Below, one piece after another: positions 1 through 12,800 of a stretch of DNA of 60,488 bases. A model generated the notes under the pieces. The model saw only the letters and a program-made list of their open reading frames with translations. It was not told where the DNA came from and did not search any database. Source of the DNA: Nemertoderma westbladi (lineage: Eukaryota > Xenacoelomorpha > Nemertodermatida > Nemertodermatidae); assembly GCA_032718475.1 (NCBI GenBank), contig JAUCBJ010006657.1:1-60488 (forward strand), in the 5' to 3' direction. Position numbers and translations under genes: made by a program. The first letter of the stretch is position 1; every line of letters begins with the position of its first letter.

Positions 1-1550
1 TAATATCTGATGTAGTTGGTGGCCACGTTGTCAGCATATACAGTATACAGTGGTTGGTTGGTTGCGTGAATAGGAAATAACTATGGAAATGTTCGTATAC
101 GTGTAGCCGGAAACGTGGCGGATTGGTAGGTTGCTCGGTTGAATGGATTGGTGACAGCCGTCGAAGAGTTGGCGATCGATTCGATATAATAGGGTAGTGT
201 GGGGCTAGCCACACGATGAGAGGTTTGGGTACGCGCGAAGATGAATATGCTATGGTTGGTTGATGCAACGACGCGAACCAATACTGACGGGAGGTAACAG
301 CTGTAGGAGTAAAGCGGGCATCGCGAGGTTAGGCTACGCGTAGGTGATAGGCAGCGATTGGTTGAAGGCAACGACGCGAATCAATATTGATGGTGACAGA
401 TGGTCATTAAACACCTCGATTTAGCACCGGAATTTGGCATATTTTAATTGCCTCCGAGATGTGGCCCGTAGCCCAGGCTAGGGAGGAGTTAGCCGAGAAC
501 TATGCTTCTCCTACTACTGACGGTGCATAGTGTGATGCACCAGACTGTTCCAAAACTAATATCTTAGCAGAATTTAGAGTGAGTTAACTATTAACTTTAG
601 GTCTCGATAAACGCCTGAGATACTTTAAAATTCATATTTGTACTAAACAATATACCCCCAAGTCACGATATGATGTTGACTAACAGTCGAAGGTTATAGC
701 TATGCGACGTGTGTTACATTTAATCTCTCAAAACTCTGGTAAGGTAGGCCTAGGGAATACTGCATTATAGTTATACTGTAAATTAAATTCTTGTTAAATT
801 GTCTTATTTGGTCTGTTGCTATGGTAACGTGGACTGTAAATGTCACCCGAATGTGCACAATATGACGGGAAGTATCACCATGCTTCTTAGCTGTAGTGAT
901 ATTTTCAAATAATTACAAATATAGAAGCAAATAGTTGAGTAAAGGTACACGAATTCTCCACTTAAACTTAATATTTTGATACTTGTGTAAATTACTCTGG
1001 TCCAAATAATGGGCCTGTGTCTGCGACATTGACGCTATTTGATTTTATATTGCCCTTGATGTGTTCCCAAGATGTCATATAAGTTGTGTGATGGGTTTTT
1101 TGATTTTTAAAACTGTTTGTTGATTTTCTCAGGAAAAGGAAAGGTGAGACAAAGAAATTGATAATTTAAATTTCATAAATCTGTTGCTAAGGCGGTTACT
1201 AGGCCCGGGTTGCCGGACTGCAATGGAATTTCGGAAATTTTCTTCTTTACCAAAGTGTTTATAACAGTTTCAGGACAACATTGATGCATTTTGATTAACT
1301 TTCAATTTATACACTAGTTATGAGACGAGATTCACTAACATTCACCATGAACTTGTATCCTAAAATTGAAAAAAACACATTTTTGAGCAAAAAACTTTGA
1401 AGCCCAAAAAAAGGCATTAAATCAAAAATGCAGAGGTGGCATCCGGCCTAGCTGGATTCGCCATGTCTTGAAGTACAAAAATCAGGTGGATGCCAACCAT
1501 TAACAAAAAATGCCATCTAAACTTAATTTTTGGGAGTTGGCAGGTAGACT
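1..1550. other. Intergenic sequence, no gene recognised
   Basis: I see no convincing coding region or RNA gene here. Two diverged direct-repeat copies lie at about 248-290 and 352-393, each containing the word CAACGACGCGAA, with a period of about 104 bases. The short open frames show no recognisable domain and have no start context. Confidence 0.5.
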
Positions 1551-3147
1551 ATGATGGGTTTTGCCTACAATAGTGAATTCCTTGCTTGTGTGCCTGACTG
1601 CCTGGATGTGTTGCAACAGAGTCTGTATTCAGAAAATGTTTCACTTTAGGGCCTACCGACTTTCATACTGCTACATGTACTGTACAGCATTATTATGATG
1701 TCAACGTCTACGAGTCTGCATGTGTAGAACTATAGCAGCCAAGTCTGTCTTCAGGAAATGTTTCACTTTCACATTTGCAACCTACAGTATTGCGACCAAG
1801 GACAAACTTGTCAGATAAGTGCTAGAATATATCCTGTGTCTTTGTGGGGTCGGTAATCGCCACTAATCGGTATGCAGTTCTAGTTCCAGTTCTTCCCGCT
1901 AAAGGGCGAAATGTATGAAACTGAAAACATTCTCCCATTTCCGTCATTTTTAATTAGAATTAAAATTAATTTGAATCTTGGCATTGTTTGTACTATTGTA
2001 TATACTAAAGCTTATCTTATTTCGTTTTGTTATAAGCATAATCATAATATATAAATTTGTATCGCGCCCTTTACGTAGTGGTCAAAGGCGCACGTTACAC
2101 ATAATCTTAAAATTAAAAAAAACCAATCACTGTAAACTATGAACTGAATTAAAAGAGTTAAAAACAAAATTAAAAACACAACTGAAGACATGATTTCACT
2201 TGAAAAACGTGAGATTATAATTCATGTTAAAAAAAATTTAATTATAATCATTGGAATTCCATTTTGAATAAATGATTCTTTAATAGTTTCTTAAATATTT
2301 CTATCGAGGGAGATCGGCGAATGTTGATGGGAAATGAGTTCCAAATTGTTGGTGCAGCTACCGCGAAAGAACGTTTACCATAGCTTGCAAGATTGAATTT
2401 AGGAACGCTAAGAAGGGTCAGTTCAGCGGAACGTAGTTCGCGTTAGGCCGATGATGTGAATACATTTATAGGTCATTAGCGCAATCTTGAAATCGATCCG
2501 GCGTAGAATAGGTAGCCAATGCAATGTAGCTCTTTCAACACCGGTGTAATGTGGTCTCTTTTGCGTGTTCCTGTTAGCAGGCTTGCGGCAGAATTCTGGA
2601 CATACTGCAACTTTTTAACTACCTTCCAAGGAAGACCATAATATAACGAGTTGTTGTAATCTAGTTTGCTAGAGATCAGTGCGTGGATTAAAACTGTACT
2701 GTACTGTACTGGATTATAACCTGTACATATACTAATTTGTTTATTGTTTTGGTTAGATTCAGCCCTTCTGTAACCTGTTTTTTTGGTGAAAACCTAGTAT
2801 TCTTCACATGGGGGTAACTGCAAAGTGAAAATAACAGCAGAAAGTCTGATATTCTTCACATGGGCCCACTAAGTCACATCTTGTGTAGTTGTTAAATCCG
2901 TTGCCTTCATTTCACATGTATCCGGGAGGTCGTGGGTCCTGGACTACTGGGGCGCTTTTCATCCTTAAACGGTAGCTCAATGAGTAAACCAGTTTGCCAT
3001 GGGAGTATAGTTCCGGGTGGACCACACTGGAAATAAGTTATCAGACTTTGTGCGTAATAATACCTGGCACAACGGCTGAAGAAAATTTACTTCACTATAA
3101 TAGCAGTATTATATGATAGATAAATATATCAATTTTTGAATAAAGTA
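1551..3147 (+). repeat. Dispersed repeat, copy A of a family also at 57 and 59 kb
   Basis: This segment matches two later segments (copies B and C, about 56.9-60.5 kb) in the same orientation at high identity by eye. It starts inside the unit, at the equivalent of about 57265, and ends with the same terminal word TTTTTGAATAAAG. It lacks about 390 bases present in copy B (about 58400-58790). It carries an antisense LINE remnant at 2261-2693. Its right end falls about 23 bases before a tRNA gene. Confidence 0.8.
2261..2693 (-). pseudogene. LINE C-terminal relic inside repeat copy A
   Basis: On the minus strand this reads as the end of a non-LTR retrotransposon polymerase. It has the family-typical strings LDYNNSLYYGLP, TGTRKRDHITPVLKELHWLP and, after a frameshift and stop, GKRSFAVAAPTIWNSFP. 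These match the conserved C-terminal region of many CR1/L2-group LINEs. The reverse transcriptase core is absent. The same relic occurs in copies B (57956-58400) and C (60248 to the window end), so it was amplified as part of the larger unit rather than inserted independently. Confidence 0.75.
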
Positions 3148-3169
3148 ATAGCGATTGCGGGTTCCTGGT

Positions 3170-3241
3170 GGTTCTATGGTGTAATGGCTAGCACTCAGGA
3201 CTCTGAATCCTGCAATCCGTGTTCGAATCTCGGTAGAACCT
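3170..3241 (+). tRNA. tRNA-Gln (anticodon CTG)
   Basis: A complete cloverleaf can be drawn. The 7-bp acceptor stem 3170-3176 pairs perfectly with 3234-3240, with discriminator T at 3241. The 5-bp anticodon stem 3196-3200 pairs with 3208-3212 around the loop CTCTGAA, giving anticodon CTG at 3203-3205. The T-loop is TTCGAAT, at 3222-3228. The sequence closely resembles animal tRNA-Gln(CUG). One T-T mismatch occurs in the T stem (3220/3230), which leaves a small chance that this is a pseudogene. A T5 run follows directly, as expected of a Pol III gene. There is no intron and no encoded CCA. Confidence 0.9.
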
Positions 3242-3246
3242 GTTGC

Positions 3247-3251
3247 TTTTT
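3247..3251 (+). terminator. Pol III terminator of tRNA-Gln
   Basis: A run of five T residues lies six bases after the discriminator base of the tRNA, the usual RNA polymerase III stop signal. Confidence 0.7.
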
Positions 3252-4818
3252 GCAATGTTCTCAATTTCTGGTGGCCTCCAGTGTTGTATTATTCATCCCC
3301 AAGCAACTTTTTCTTTATAATAATTGATATCATATTTTACGCGATGGAGCGCTATTTTTTCATCATAACTTTTATGTAATTACAATCACGCAGCTAAGCC
3401 TGTAATCTGGTCTACTAAGTGTACATAGCTCACAGCATGAGCCCTTTTGCTACCCCACCCCCACCTGCCCGGTACTCACACAATACATTAGGCTACACTC
3501 CTACACTAGCAATACTAGGTTACCAGTTCGATCCCACCTGGACGTCAATGCCGACTTTGTAAAGCTGTGCCCATCAAAAGTTATAATAATATATTATGTC
3601 ATGTTTAAATTTTATAATAAATAAAAATATGCTACTATGGAAAATGTTCTACACCACAGTTTAAGTCAGATATGCAGTAGACATCTAAGATTATGTAGCC
3701 TATACCACGGTCTTGGACCTGAGTATATCGTCTATCCGCTTATCCCGTATCTTCATCTGTTGGTGCTGGGTGAAGTCTCATCTCACTGCTTACTGTATAC
3801 AGGTAAACAGTTAAATAATCTATTCGGCTTCTAGACAGCCGATAACTTATAACCCTTCGGATGAATTCATTAATTTTAACCAACCAACCACCCCATTCTT
3901 CCTCCAAAAAATTATAATGTTTAGCGGAAAAAAAATATACGTTATAATGGTTTTAACAGTTACAGTATATGATTTATGATTTTTAAAAGATATTGATGAT
4001 AAGTGCGGATTATATAATTCCTTGCTTTTTGATTTCTATGCATGCTATTCATGTGCAGTGCATGATATACATACAATTACTATGCATTACTGTAGTAGTT
4101 ACCTTATTATTGAGTGTATATTGTAGGGTCCATATTCCCTCACCCTTTTCAAATATATGCCTTCCTTACAAGGCACTTTCACCCGATAAACAGTTGTTTT
4201 ATATTTGCAAAGGATAGAAGGATAGCACGACTGTATCATAAATGGGTGTTTAAAGTTTAAGGAACAATTCAAACCTTCCCGCTATTTTAGATAATACCAA
4301 TTTTCTATGTTCGTCAATAACTTTGTCAAAAATGAATGAAATTCAACGAGATTTTTTATGCTTGCTAAACAGATAACTAGTAAAACAACTTTCTAGCAAT
4401 TTTATTCATATCTGTACCGTGAGAGCCTTTTTTATGAAAAGTGCTCCGTACGATTGTGAAATATAGTGAAATAAAAAAAAATATAGTTAAAATAAATATA
4501 ATAAACATTGACTTTATTACCAACATATGGTGTAAAATAATAATACAGACAGACACTGACTTCAACCGACAGGTTAATTTAGTAAATTAAATATAATGTA
4601 ATTGATTAATTAATACTGTAGTTAGTAGAGAAATTGATTGAAAATAATTGAATTAAAATATGAAATTATGAGGGGCTAAAAAAGAAATAACTATTTGGTA
4701 GGGTTGGGATATTAAGTTTAAAAAATATGAAGTACATATGTTGTTAGGGTTAGGGTTGGGATATTAAGTTTAAAAGTATGAAGTACATATGAGTTGTTGA
4801 CCATGATAATAAAATAAA
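3252..4818. other. AT-rich intergenic sequence
   Basis: No gene is recognised. A diverged tandem duplication of roughly 47 bases occurs at about 4700-4795, each copy containing GGGTTGGGATATTAAGTTTA and a later GAAGTACATATG. The rest is low-complexity AT-rich sequence. Confidence 0.5.
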
Positions 4819-7115
4819 TCAAGTGGGCTGTTTACGTACATACATTGCTAAGGCGGTTTTAAATGCGGACGTTTCTGCTACCTCCGGACACGTGGCAGCG
4901 TGGAATTTTTCGGACGCCGATGCGTCACAGAAGGCGCAGACGCACGAAGGTGTCGGTTTCCAGCAGCGTTTGGTTCTGCACAGTTTATGGTGCGATCCAT
5001 TTGATATGTACTGCGCCGCATCTCGACGTCTTAGACCTGTTAGCTTCCTGAGAGAAATTATGTTGGTTATGTCAAGCGGGATGTCAACCGATTGTAGAAT
5101 CGCGGTGGATGATGCATATTTGCTCACCCCGCACCACAGTTTCCAGAAGAATACGCGAACGAGCTCCACGTGTGGTAAACTGGGTGCGTCGGCCGCGGCA
5201 ACGCCGTAGACGGAGCAACCGTATGTGGTAGACTGAAGGATGACCTGTTCGACCACAATGACCACAATCGACCTGCTGTTACCATCGATATTTTATTGAA
5301 ACTGACCCGTCAGGCCAGTCTCATGCAGAAGGAAACCCCTCGCTTGTGGAGATGATTATAGTGGCCTGACGCACAAGCGGTAGTAGTTACTACAATGCCG
5401 AGATACTCGAAGGTGTTGACGAACTCGAGAGGTGATCCTTGGTATATGAGGACGTCTGTCTTACAAAGCCGACCACCACGCTGGAATTTAATAGCCTTCG
5501 TTTTGGACTTGTTAACGATCAGATCGTATTCTTTGCAATAGTCGGAAAACTTGTCGAGTCCAGCTTGTACTTCCACGATTGTTGTTCCGGTAATGGCTAC
5601 ATCATCAGCACACATGAACATGTGACATCCAACTGAGAGTATTACAACTGGGAGGTCGTACAGAAATAGGCTAAATAGGAGAGGCGACAGTTTATCTCCT
5701 TGTACAACTCAAATTGTCTGTGTTATGGGGTCCATGACATAAACACCAAGGCAGATGTACACGAAGTTGGTCGATATTAGTGCCCAGAGGGCAGCGATGA
5801 ACGTCCGACTGATGCCCAACATGGACAGTTTGAAGCATAGCTTTCTACGGTTAACTGAGTCGAACGCTTTCGAAAAGTCGACGAACACGCAGTACACATG
5901 TCCTCCAGCGTTACTCAAGGTATGTCGGATTACTGTAATCAGCTTCGTAGCCGCTTGGATCGTAGAACGCCCCTTGCAGATACCGTACTGGCAGCATGGG
6001 AGAATCCCGGTGGATTCGGACCAGTAGTATAACCGATTATAGAAGATAGTCGTGTAGGTCTTTAATAGGCATGAAAGTAGAGCGATGCCCCGATACGAAT
6101 TCGGGGAGACTTTAGGGCCCTTTCCTTTATAAAGGGGGAGAAGGTATGAGTTTAACCAAAGAGCTGGGCAGGTTGCCGCCGACAAACACATTGGGAACAG
6201 AGTGAGGAGAAATGGAAGAAGGGAACTGAAACCAAGTTTAATTGATTCATTGGATACCCCATCAGGACCCGTTGCTTTGTGATTCTTCTGCGAGTGTACT
6301 GCGGAAGTAACCTCATCTGCATCTATCGGGTGGTCTAGGAAAGGGACGGTTTGTTCCGGTAAGTCTGGGAGTTTGGTGTCGACATCCCGAGTAAGTAGAG
6401 TGCTGAAGTGAGACGACCAGTCCTCTGACGGTACCTGTTGCGGTGCAGAGTGTTGGCGTTTTGCCTTAGTTATATTCCAGAATACCGCCTGGTCGGCTTC
6501 GCATTGGTCAATCAGGTTATGTTCTTTCTGAGCCTCGAACGAACTCTTCTTAGATCTAAGTAGCGATATATAAGTACGTTTCAGTTGGCAGTATTCCTCT
6601 CGGTTAGAGTCATTCGGATGCAAACGAACGCGTTGTTGACTGGCCTTTACGGTACGCTGGAGCTCGTAACAATCTTTTGTAAACCATGGTTTCGAGATTT
6701 TCTTCTGACGAGAGACCGCTGCGCCTTCCAACGCATCAGTAATGTAGTTACAGGCACCGTCGATATCCTGTTCAGTTAGATTATGATATTCGTCGATTTT
6801 CATTGACAGTTTGCCTTCTAAAATATCAGTATTAATATCATTGATTCGTTGCGTGCGTTCGTTCCGTGGAGGCGAGGCAGATGACAACGCGATGCGGGTT
6901 GAAACCCATTGGTGTTTGCAGTTTATGGTTGTTAATACTGACAAATCTGTACGATCTATTAAAATTTGGTCAATAAACGTAAGGCCAATGACGCTGTGGC
7001 CATTCCAACAAATGTAGGTTGGTATATCTGGGTCTGTTATACACGCTAGACCTAGACCTGCAAGTCAATCGCATAGGTGGTCGCCACGAGAGCTGCTGTC
7101 CCCATCGATGCGGCA
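4819..7115 (-). pseudogene. Decayed non-LTR retrotransposon (LINE), antisense
   Basis: Read from high to low coordinates, this covers the end of an APE-type endonuclease (about 7110-6900), a linker, the reverse transcriptase (6944-5709) and a C-terminal region (5621-4819). The RT has HKATGPDGVSNESI, NSYRGIALLSC and FVDFSKAFDSVN. The catalytic YxDD position reads CADD (about 5607), unlike the usual aromatic residue. The C-terminal piece has a Cys/His cluster (CAFCDASASEKFHAATCP) of the kind found at LINE ends. The frame is broken near 5625-5710 and again near 5270-5310, and the 5' part is missing. Clade is not determined. It is dead as a coding unit. Confidence 0.85.
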
Positions 7116-7793
7116 GTTAAAAAATAAATAAAAAAATATAAATATCATAACATATAAATATAAATATAAATATAATATAAATAAATTATCAATAGAGTAG
7201 GCCTATAATCAATTATGCAATTAATTTATTAGCAATGCAACATATTCGCAACGTTTATATTAAAACAAATTATTGTTTAAAATATAATAAATTTTATAAA
7301 TTGAGACACTGTTAGAGGAGTGGCTCAATTTTTGCAGAGTTGTTTTCGGGGTTGTTCGGGTTTAGAGCTGTCGGTTTGACAATTTGTAGTCATCTAATAC
7401 GTCCAATAGATCAGATTTTTGTGAGACTATCATTCGCCATCAGTTAAATAGTATACCGCTAGAGGGCTACATTTTTAAGCATTAAATGTCCTCCAATTTC
7501 TTTGCATTTAATCCGTTCAAGCTGAAATCTTTCAGATATTTACTAGAACACAACATGTCTCTTTGTGGGGTCGGTAATCAGTCTGTAGTTCTCCAACCTT
7601 CCGTCCTTGGACTTAACCTTCCCCATTTCCTTGATATTAATAACGAACCTGTCTTTAGACATGGTAGTTCTTGTCATGAGTTGAGCCGTTCAAAAACACG
7701 ATGTGTGTGTGTATGTGTATATAACCATCCAATATCTCAAAAACTCAAGCAGGTACGCAACAATTTTTAACGCGACTATTTATCAATTAGTAT
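7116..7793. other. AT-rich intergenic sequence
   Basis: No gene, RNA or clear repeat is recognised. A short GT-rich stretch lies near 7702-7720. Confidence 0.4.
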
Positions 7794-8511
7794 CTACAGT
7801 ACAGGCCACCAGAAAACGCAGATTTGTACAATTGTGAACACATTTTATCAAATGTGTACCAGTGTAATGTAATGTTGTTGAACGGAACAATTGAACATAA
7901 TTGAATTGGCAACAACCAAAATGTTTTCGCCAAAGGATACAATTGAATACTTTTGAAACGCTTAGTAATCTGGAAACTCTCTGTTATTTGCCGCGACCTG
8001 TCACTCACTGCAGCTGGAAATGCGATAAGGATTTTGTTTACCTTTATAGTGTGCGGTTAATAGTGTCTAGTAGGCAGGCCTATAGTTAGTGATGTTAAGG
8101 CATCTTCTGGTGTTTCTCTGTGCCCTCTCGGTGTCAGACTAATGGCGCGACATCTCCCTGCACTAAATTAATTATTCAATGGTCTAGGCTCCTCCATCCA
8201 CATACCCATCCACCCATACACTCCATGAACCTCCATGTGGTCTTGTATGTAGTTCTCTCTCTACCAATACAGCCCATGTCCACAATGTTACGCCCTGGGG
8301 GCTCTCTCATCTACCTGATATCAGACATACAGGCGCACCGCCTTTATGGGCACACGGCCACAAAGCCTTTGTCGGTCCCAGCAAGTTAGCCTCCTGCTGT
8401 GTGATCTAGAAGATGACTCGCCATAACATGCCAATCAGATGACTTGAACAAATGTGTTCACATGTGATCACATTGGATGAAATCTGCTTTTTCTGGTGGC
8501 CTGTACTGTAG
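7794..8511. mobile_element. TA-flanked inverted-repeat DNA element (MITE)
   Basis: The ends 7794-7825 and 8480-8511 are inverted repeats of 32 bases with one mismatch. Reading CAGTACAGGCCACCAG from each end leaves a TA dinucleotide immediately outside both termini. That is the target duplication expected of Tc1/mariner-type and related elements. The 718-bp body encodes no transposase I can recognise, so it is a non-autonomous element. Confidence 0.75.
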
Positions 8512-8842
8512 TTGTTGAATAAAAAAGTTGGGAACGATTCGATGTGCGATATTCGAAATATTAGCATATTATCAACATTATGAAACGCGAAATTAAATAC
8601 CCACAGCTACACTTTTTCAGCTGAACAACATTTCACTACTTATTGTTAATTTGAGTTACGTACTACATTATTATTATATTATTACAGTTCTATCTCTATT
8701 TAGTCAGTTAGTGTAATGTCAAGCAGTACATCATTTATATATCGTATGTATCTATAGGGCCTAATTATCATCGTTATAATACTGTCATCAACGTTACAAC
8801 AGCTGTCGATTAAACTAACAAACCAGAAAACTGAACCAGGGT
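8512..8842. other. Intergenic sequence
   Basis: Nothing recognised between the MITE and the first copy of the LINE target-site duplication. Confidence 0.4.
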
Positions 8843-8884
8843 GGCTGCCAGCCGGGTACCAACGGCTGTTGGGTAGACTTAAGG
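8843..8884 (+). repeat. Left copy of a 42-bp target-site duplication
   Basis: These 42 bases are repeated exactly at 10193-10234. They bracket a 5'-truncated LINE. The copy starts GGCTGCCAGCCGGGTACC and ends GACTTAAGG. Confidence 0.8.
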
Positions 8885-10192
8885 ATTAATCGGATCAGGG
8901 ATCCCATTGAGAGACTGCTCCGTGGAAATTAGAATGGGTTCCGTAAAGGTCGTGGGACCATGGAGCCCATTTTGGCACTTAGAAGGATAATTTAAGAATT
9001 ATCAAAAAAGAAAGACAGGCATCTGGCTGTTATCTTTGTTGACTTCTTCAAGGCCTTTGATTCAGTCTCTCGCTCACGTATGTTCGGCATACTTTCATTA
9101 TATGGGATTCCTGATGAAATTATTGCAGCAATCAGATCAGTATACGATGGTTCGACAACATTTGTGTCTACTGTTGACGGTGACACATAACCATTTGAAG
9201 TGTTATGGGGCGTCCTCCAGGGAGACACACTTGCACCATTCTTGTTCATAATTGTTGTTGACTATGTTCTACGCATGTCCTTAGATCATCATAATGATGA
9301 TGGGGTGGTGATAACTCCACCTACTGGCTCCAGAAGTCGAGGAAATCCTGCCAAGTACCTAACTGATCTAGACTTTGCTGATGACTTAGGAGTACTCTCA
9401 GAATCACTAGAGGGAGCCCAACGGCTCCTCAGCTCATTAGAACATGCTGCTTCTAGTGTTGGTCTTTTTATTAACTCCAGAAAGAGCAAAATTTTGACAG
9501 TTAACTTTGAAAGTCCTCAGCAAGTCTCTGATCGGATGAGCATAAGCTCAAAAGATGGTATGCTTGATGTGGATGACTTCTGTTACCTGGGATCATGGAT
9601 CCGGAAGTCAGGTGAGGACCTTCGAATACGTAAGGGAAAGGCATGGGCAGCCTTAAATAGGCTTTCCAGGATTTGGAAGTCACCGAGAATTAATCGGAAA
9701 CTTAAGGTCCGATTATTTAGAGCAGCAGTAGTTCCCAGTACTCCTCTACGGGAGTCCATGCTGGGCTCTAACTGCTGAGGACACCAAATCTCTGGATGGC
9801 ACATTCACAAGAATGCTACTCCGGGTTCATTGTATCAAGTACAATGCACACATCTCCAACCAGACACTATATAACATTGGAGGTGTTTCATTGGTTCCCC
9901 CAAGCTTGACACTAGAACAAAATCGCCTCCGCTTTGCAGGACATTGCTTTCGCCGTGAGGACCAGCCAGTGCATAATCTTGTACTTTGGCACCCTCATGG
10001 AGTGAATAAGCATGGTGGACAGCCCATGACTTTCTTGAGACGCATCTTAAAGGACACTGGCCTTGAAGATGCGGATGATCTAGCAAATGTCATGGGTGAT
10101 AGGGAGTTGTGGCGATGCAATTTTGTCGATAAGCCGGCACAGCATTCTTAAAAATGCAGCTGCAATGCAGCATGCCGATCCTAGTAGTAGTA
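8885..10192 (+). pseudogene. 5'-truncated LINE with reverse transcriptase, sense
   Basis: The segment encodes the middle and end of a non-LTR retrotransposon polymerase. Visible pieces are GFRKGRGT, FVDFFKAFDSVSRSRM, a broken stretch up to 9198, then 9200-9778 with WGVLQGDTLAPFLF and the catalytic LDFADDLG, and a C-terminal region to about 10150 with frameshifts near 9775-9815. An in-frame TAA at 9188-9190 and other breaks show decay. The 3' end is a short TAG-type repeat (CCTAGTAGTAGTA). The element sits between two exact 42-bp copies of host sequence, as expected for target-primed reverse transcription with 5' truncation. Related fragments lie at 13435-13593, 42280-42524 and 55467-55775. 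Confidence 0.85.
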
Positions 10193-10234
10193 GGCTGCCA
10201 GCCGGGTACCAACGGCTGTTGGGTAGACTTAAGG
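10193..10234 (+). repeat. Right copy of the 42-bp target-site duplication
   Basis: Identical to 8843-8884. It directly follows the short TAG-type tail of the LINE. Confidence 0.8.
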
Positions 10235-10389
10235 GAACATTTCACAAACTTTCATTGGAGGCTTGTACTGTACATGTACATTATATTGGTTGCTCCGATG
10301 TTTTTATTAGGCTAACTGAGGATGTATCAGGTATAAATACTGTAATTAGTGTTTTATTTTATTTATCTAATCTAGCTAAGAAGTAGATC

Positions 10390-12766
10390 TCGTCCGGAAC
10401 AAACTGGCCATCAAAAGCCCAACTATTACCGGTATTATTTAAAAGTTCCTTTACTTGAGAGATACAAGTTTTACCGTTAAGTGACTTAAGGGAAATGTAC
10501 GCTTGCTTCACTAACCTAAAATCAGGCAGCTTAATAATTTATAACCAGAACTTTATAATTGACAATTTTCTTCTGATATCCAAGGGGAAAACACCAACTT
10601 GCCCGAAGCGTTTGAAGTTTGGAGTGTTAGAACAATTATTCAATATTCTATTCAAGAATTTACGGTGCAATTTCTCGAAATCTTGACACGCATGGAAGCC
10701 CCAGACCTGGCATCCATATTCTAGAATCGGCCTTATAAGAATGTTGTAAATAGATATCATTGTTTTTATAGACAGAAACGGGAAATAGTTGAAGAATCCC
10801 AATAGTGAAAAATATGCTTTGCTAGCCTTATCAGCTAGCGCACTCTGGACTGCATAGAAGGAGCCTGAAGAAGAAAGGTTTACACCTAGGTAGGATATAA
10901 TTGCTTACAAACTCCAGAACGTTGCCCTTAAAATTCAATTTCTCTTCAGAACGGACGCTACCACCTTTCCGAAAGACCACAATTTGGGACTTCTTCAGGT
11001 TAACCTCGAGGCCCCAGAATTCACAGAGGTAGCAAGGGTCTCAAAATATGTTTGGAGTTTGTTGACCTTATCCGAGATCATTACAATGTCATCTGCGAAC
11101 AGTAGAAGAACAATACGTATGAACCCAATTTCAATCTCATTTGCTGATGTTCTTGCTAATTCGCTCTCAAGTTCGTTAATGAATAACAAGAAAAGCAAGG
11201 GAGAGAGACTCTCACCTTGTAGGACACCCAGTAAGCAATCAAATGTATGTGAAATGGAACCATCTCATCTAACTCTAGAACTAAATGTCTCATAAATACG
11301 CTTTATTATATTTAAAATACAACCGCTGAAACCTAAACCTATTAATTTGCACCAAAGTGCCTTCCGATCAACTAAGTCGAAGGCTTTTTTAAGATCGACG
11401 AAACCGCAATAAAGCCTTCCACCCTTATTGTGCAAAATACATAGTTATAAGCGAGTTAATAATAAATATATTATCACAAGTACTATATCCTTTCCTGAAA
11501 CCACCCTGAGCCTGTACAATAACTCCAAACACATCAGCCCACCAGGTAAGCCTGGTATTTAAGATGGAAGTGAACAGCTTGCTGACAACACTAAGAAGAG
11601 TAATCCCCCTATAATTATTGTTGTCAATCCTATGATACTCTTGTAGACTGGTGATAATATTCCTGTAGACCAGGCAGATGGGAAATTTCCAGAAAAGAGA
11701 ATTAACTTAAATATCCCTGTAATGATGGGGACAACTTGAGAGTGCCCAAAGATTAAAAATTCATTTAGAATTAGGACCATGCCGCTCGCCTTACCTGTTT
11801 TCAGACGCCCGATTGCTTCCAAAACCTCATCTTCAGTTAAAGGCTGACTAAGTTGTGTTTTAAAAATACTTTTAGCATCTTCAAGATCAATGTTTGTTTC
11901 GGGAGTAACCCCCATGTCTTCGAATGACCCACCATTACCGGACAATACAGCAAAGTGTTGCAGGAAATTATCTTAACTAGGCCCTACCTTGTTAGCTTGC
12001 TTAACATTGGAAGATGACTTTAATAACTTCCAGTACTTCTTGTTGTCACTTACCTTGAGATTTTCCAACCTGGAACTCTGGCTTTTCTTAAATTTGTACT
12101 TTTCACTCTAATGGCCCTGGCAAAAGCTGCCCTTTTAGTTACAAGGTTTGCTCTTGATTCCGACGACCCACTGGATATCCAACGAAGTGTTGCTCTCCTG
12201 AAGGCATATTTGCACTCCAAGCATTCGATGTCATACCAAGGTTGAGTCTGAGACGGATATGTGATGTCGTCACTAATTTGGGTGAAGGATCTAAATAAGG
12301 GATCCGCAGCAGCTAAAATTGTTTCATTGAACTTGTTAACAACCTTGTCCACACCATCATCCTCATCCATGGCGTCAATACTATCATTGATCATATCTAA
12401 AATACAGTTCCAGTCACCAGTTAAATTAGGCGATTCTAGCCTTCTAACAAAGTCCTCGGAATAATTCTGGTTCCATTTATACTAAATACTTATCTTATCT
12501 TATACTTATATTAAAATACTTATACTCATCTACCCTACTTTGGATTGGAGCATTAGTCCTGGGTAAGGGATTTGGGAGTTCAACAAAAAAAAACTGTGCT
12601 GAAATCACACAATGTGTTGAAAAAATGTTAGGAGCCCCAATATCAAAACTCAGGCAACGCTTATGGACCGGCGTTCGTCCTAACATATAGTCAATTGTTG
12701 ATTGGCCCATTTTATTAAAGGATGTAAACTTACCAACAGATTTATCACTGCCAATTCGGCCATTAA
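10390..12766 (-). pseudogene. Decayed LINE (endonuclease end, RT, C-terminus), antisense
   Basis: From high to low coordinates: the end of the endonuclease (NGRIGSDK, then GQSTIDYMLGR, about 12770-12495), a linker (12394-12050), and a reverse transcriptase N-terminal part (about 11945-11560) with GKASG in place of the usual KxxGPDG. Next come a region antisense to 11300-11440 encoding the VDLKKAFDLVD-type motif, the catalytic LFADDIVM (about 11100), and a C-terminal piece (10802-10539) with EYGCQVWG. Several frameshifts and stops separate these parts. The upstream half of the endonuclease is missing here, but a fragment of apparently the same family at 33267-33962 supplies exactly that half with a 27-base overlap. 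Confidence 0.8.
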
Positions 12767-12780
12767 CCCTTTGAGCCCTA

Positions 12781-12800
12781 AGGACGTATATATACGTCCT
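12781..12800. repeat. Perfect 20-bp palindrome
   Basis: AGGACGTATATATACGTCCT is its own reverse complement. The identical palindrome, with the same three preceding bases CCT(A), occurs at 32669-32688. It lies 14 bases after a TTAACCC word at the broken end of a LINE. Confidence 0.8.

Noticed and set aside
81-371. Antisense 96-codon frame at the left edge
   Set aside because: Low-complexity Ser/Thr-rich translation with no domain; lies over a diverged direct repeat.
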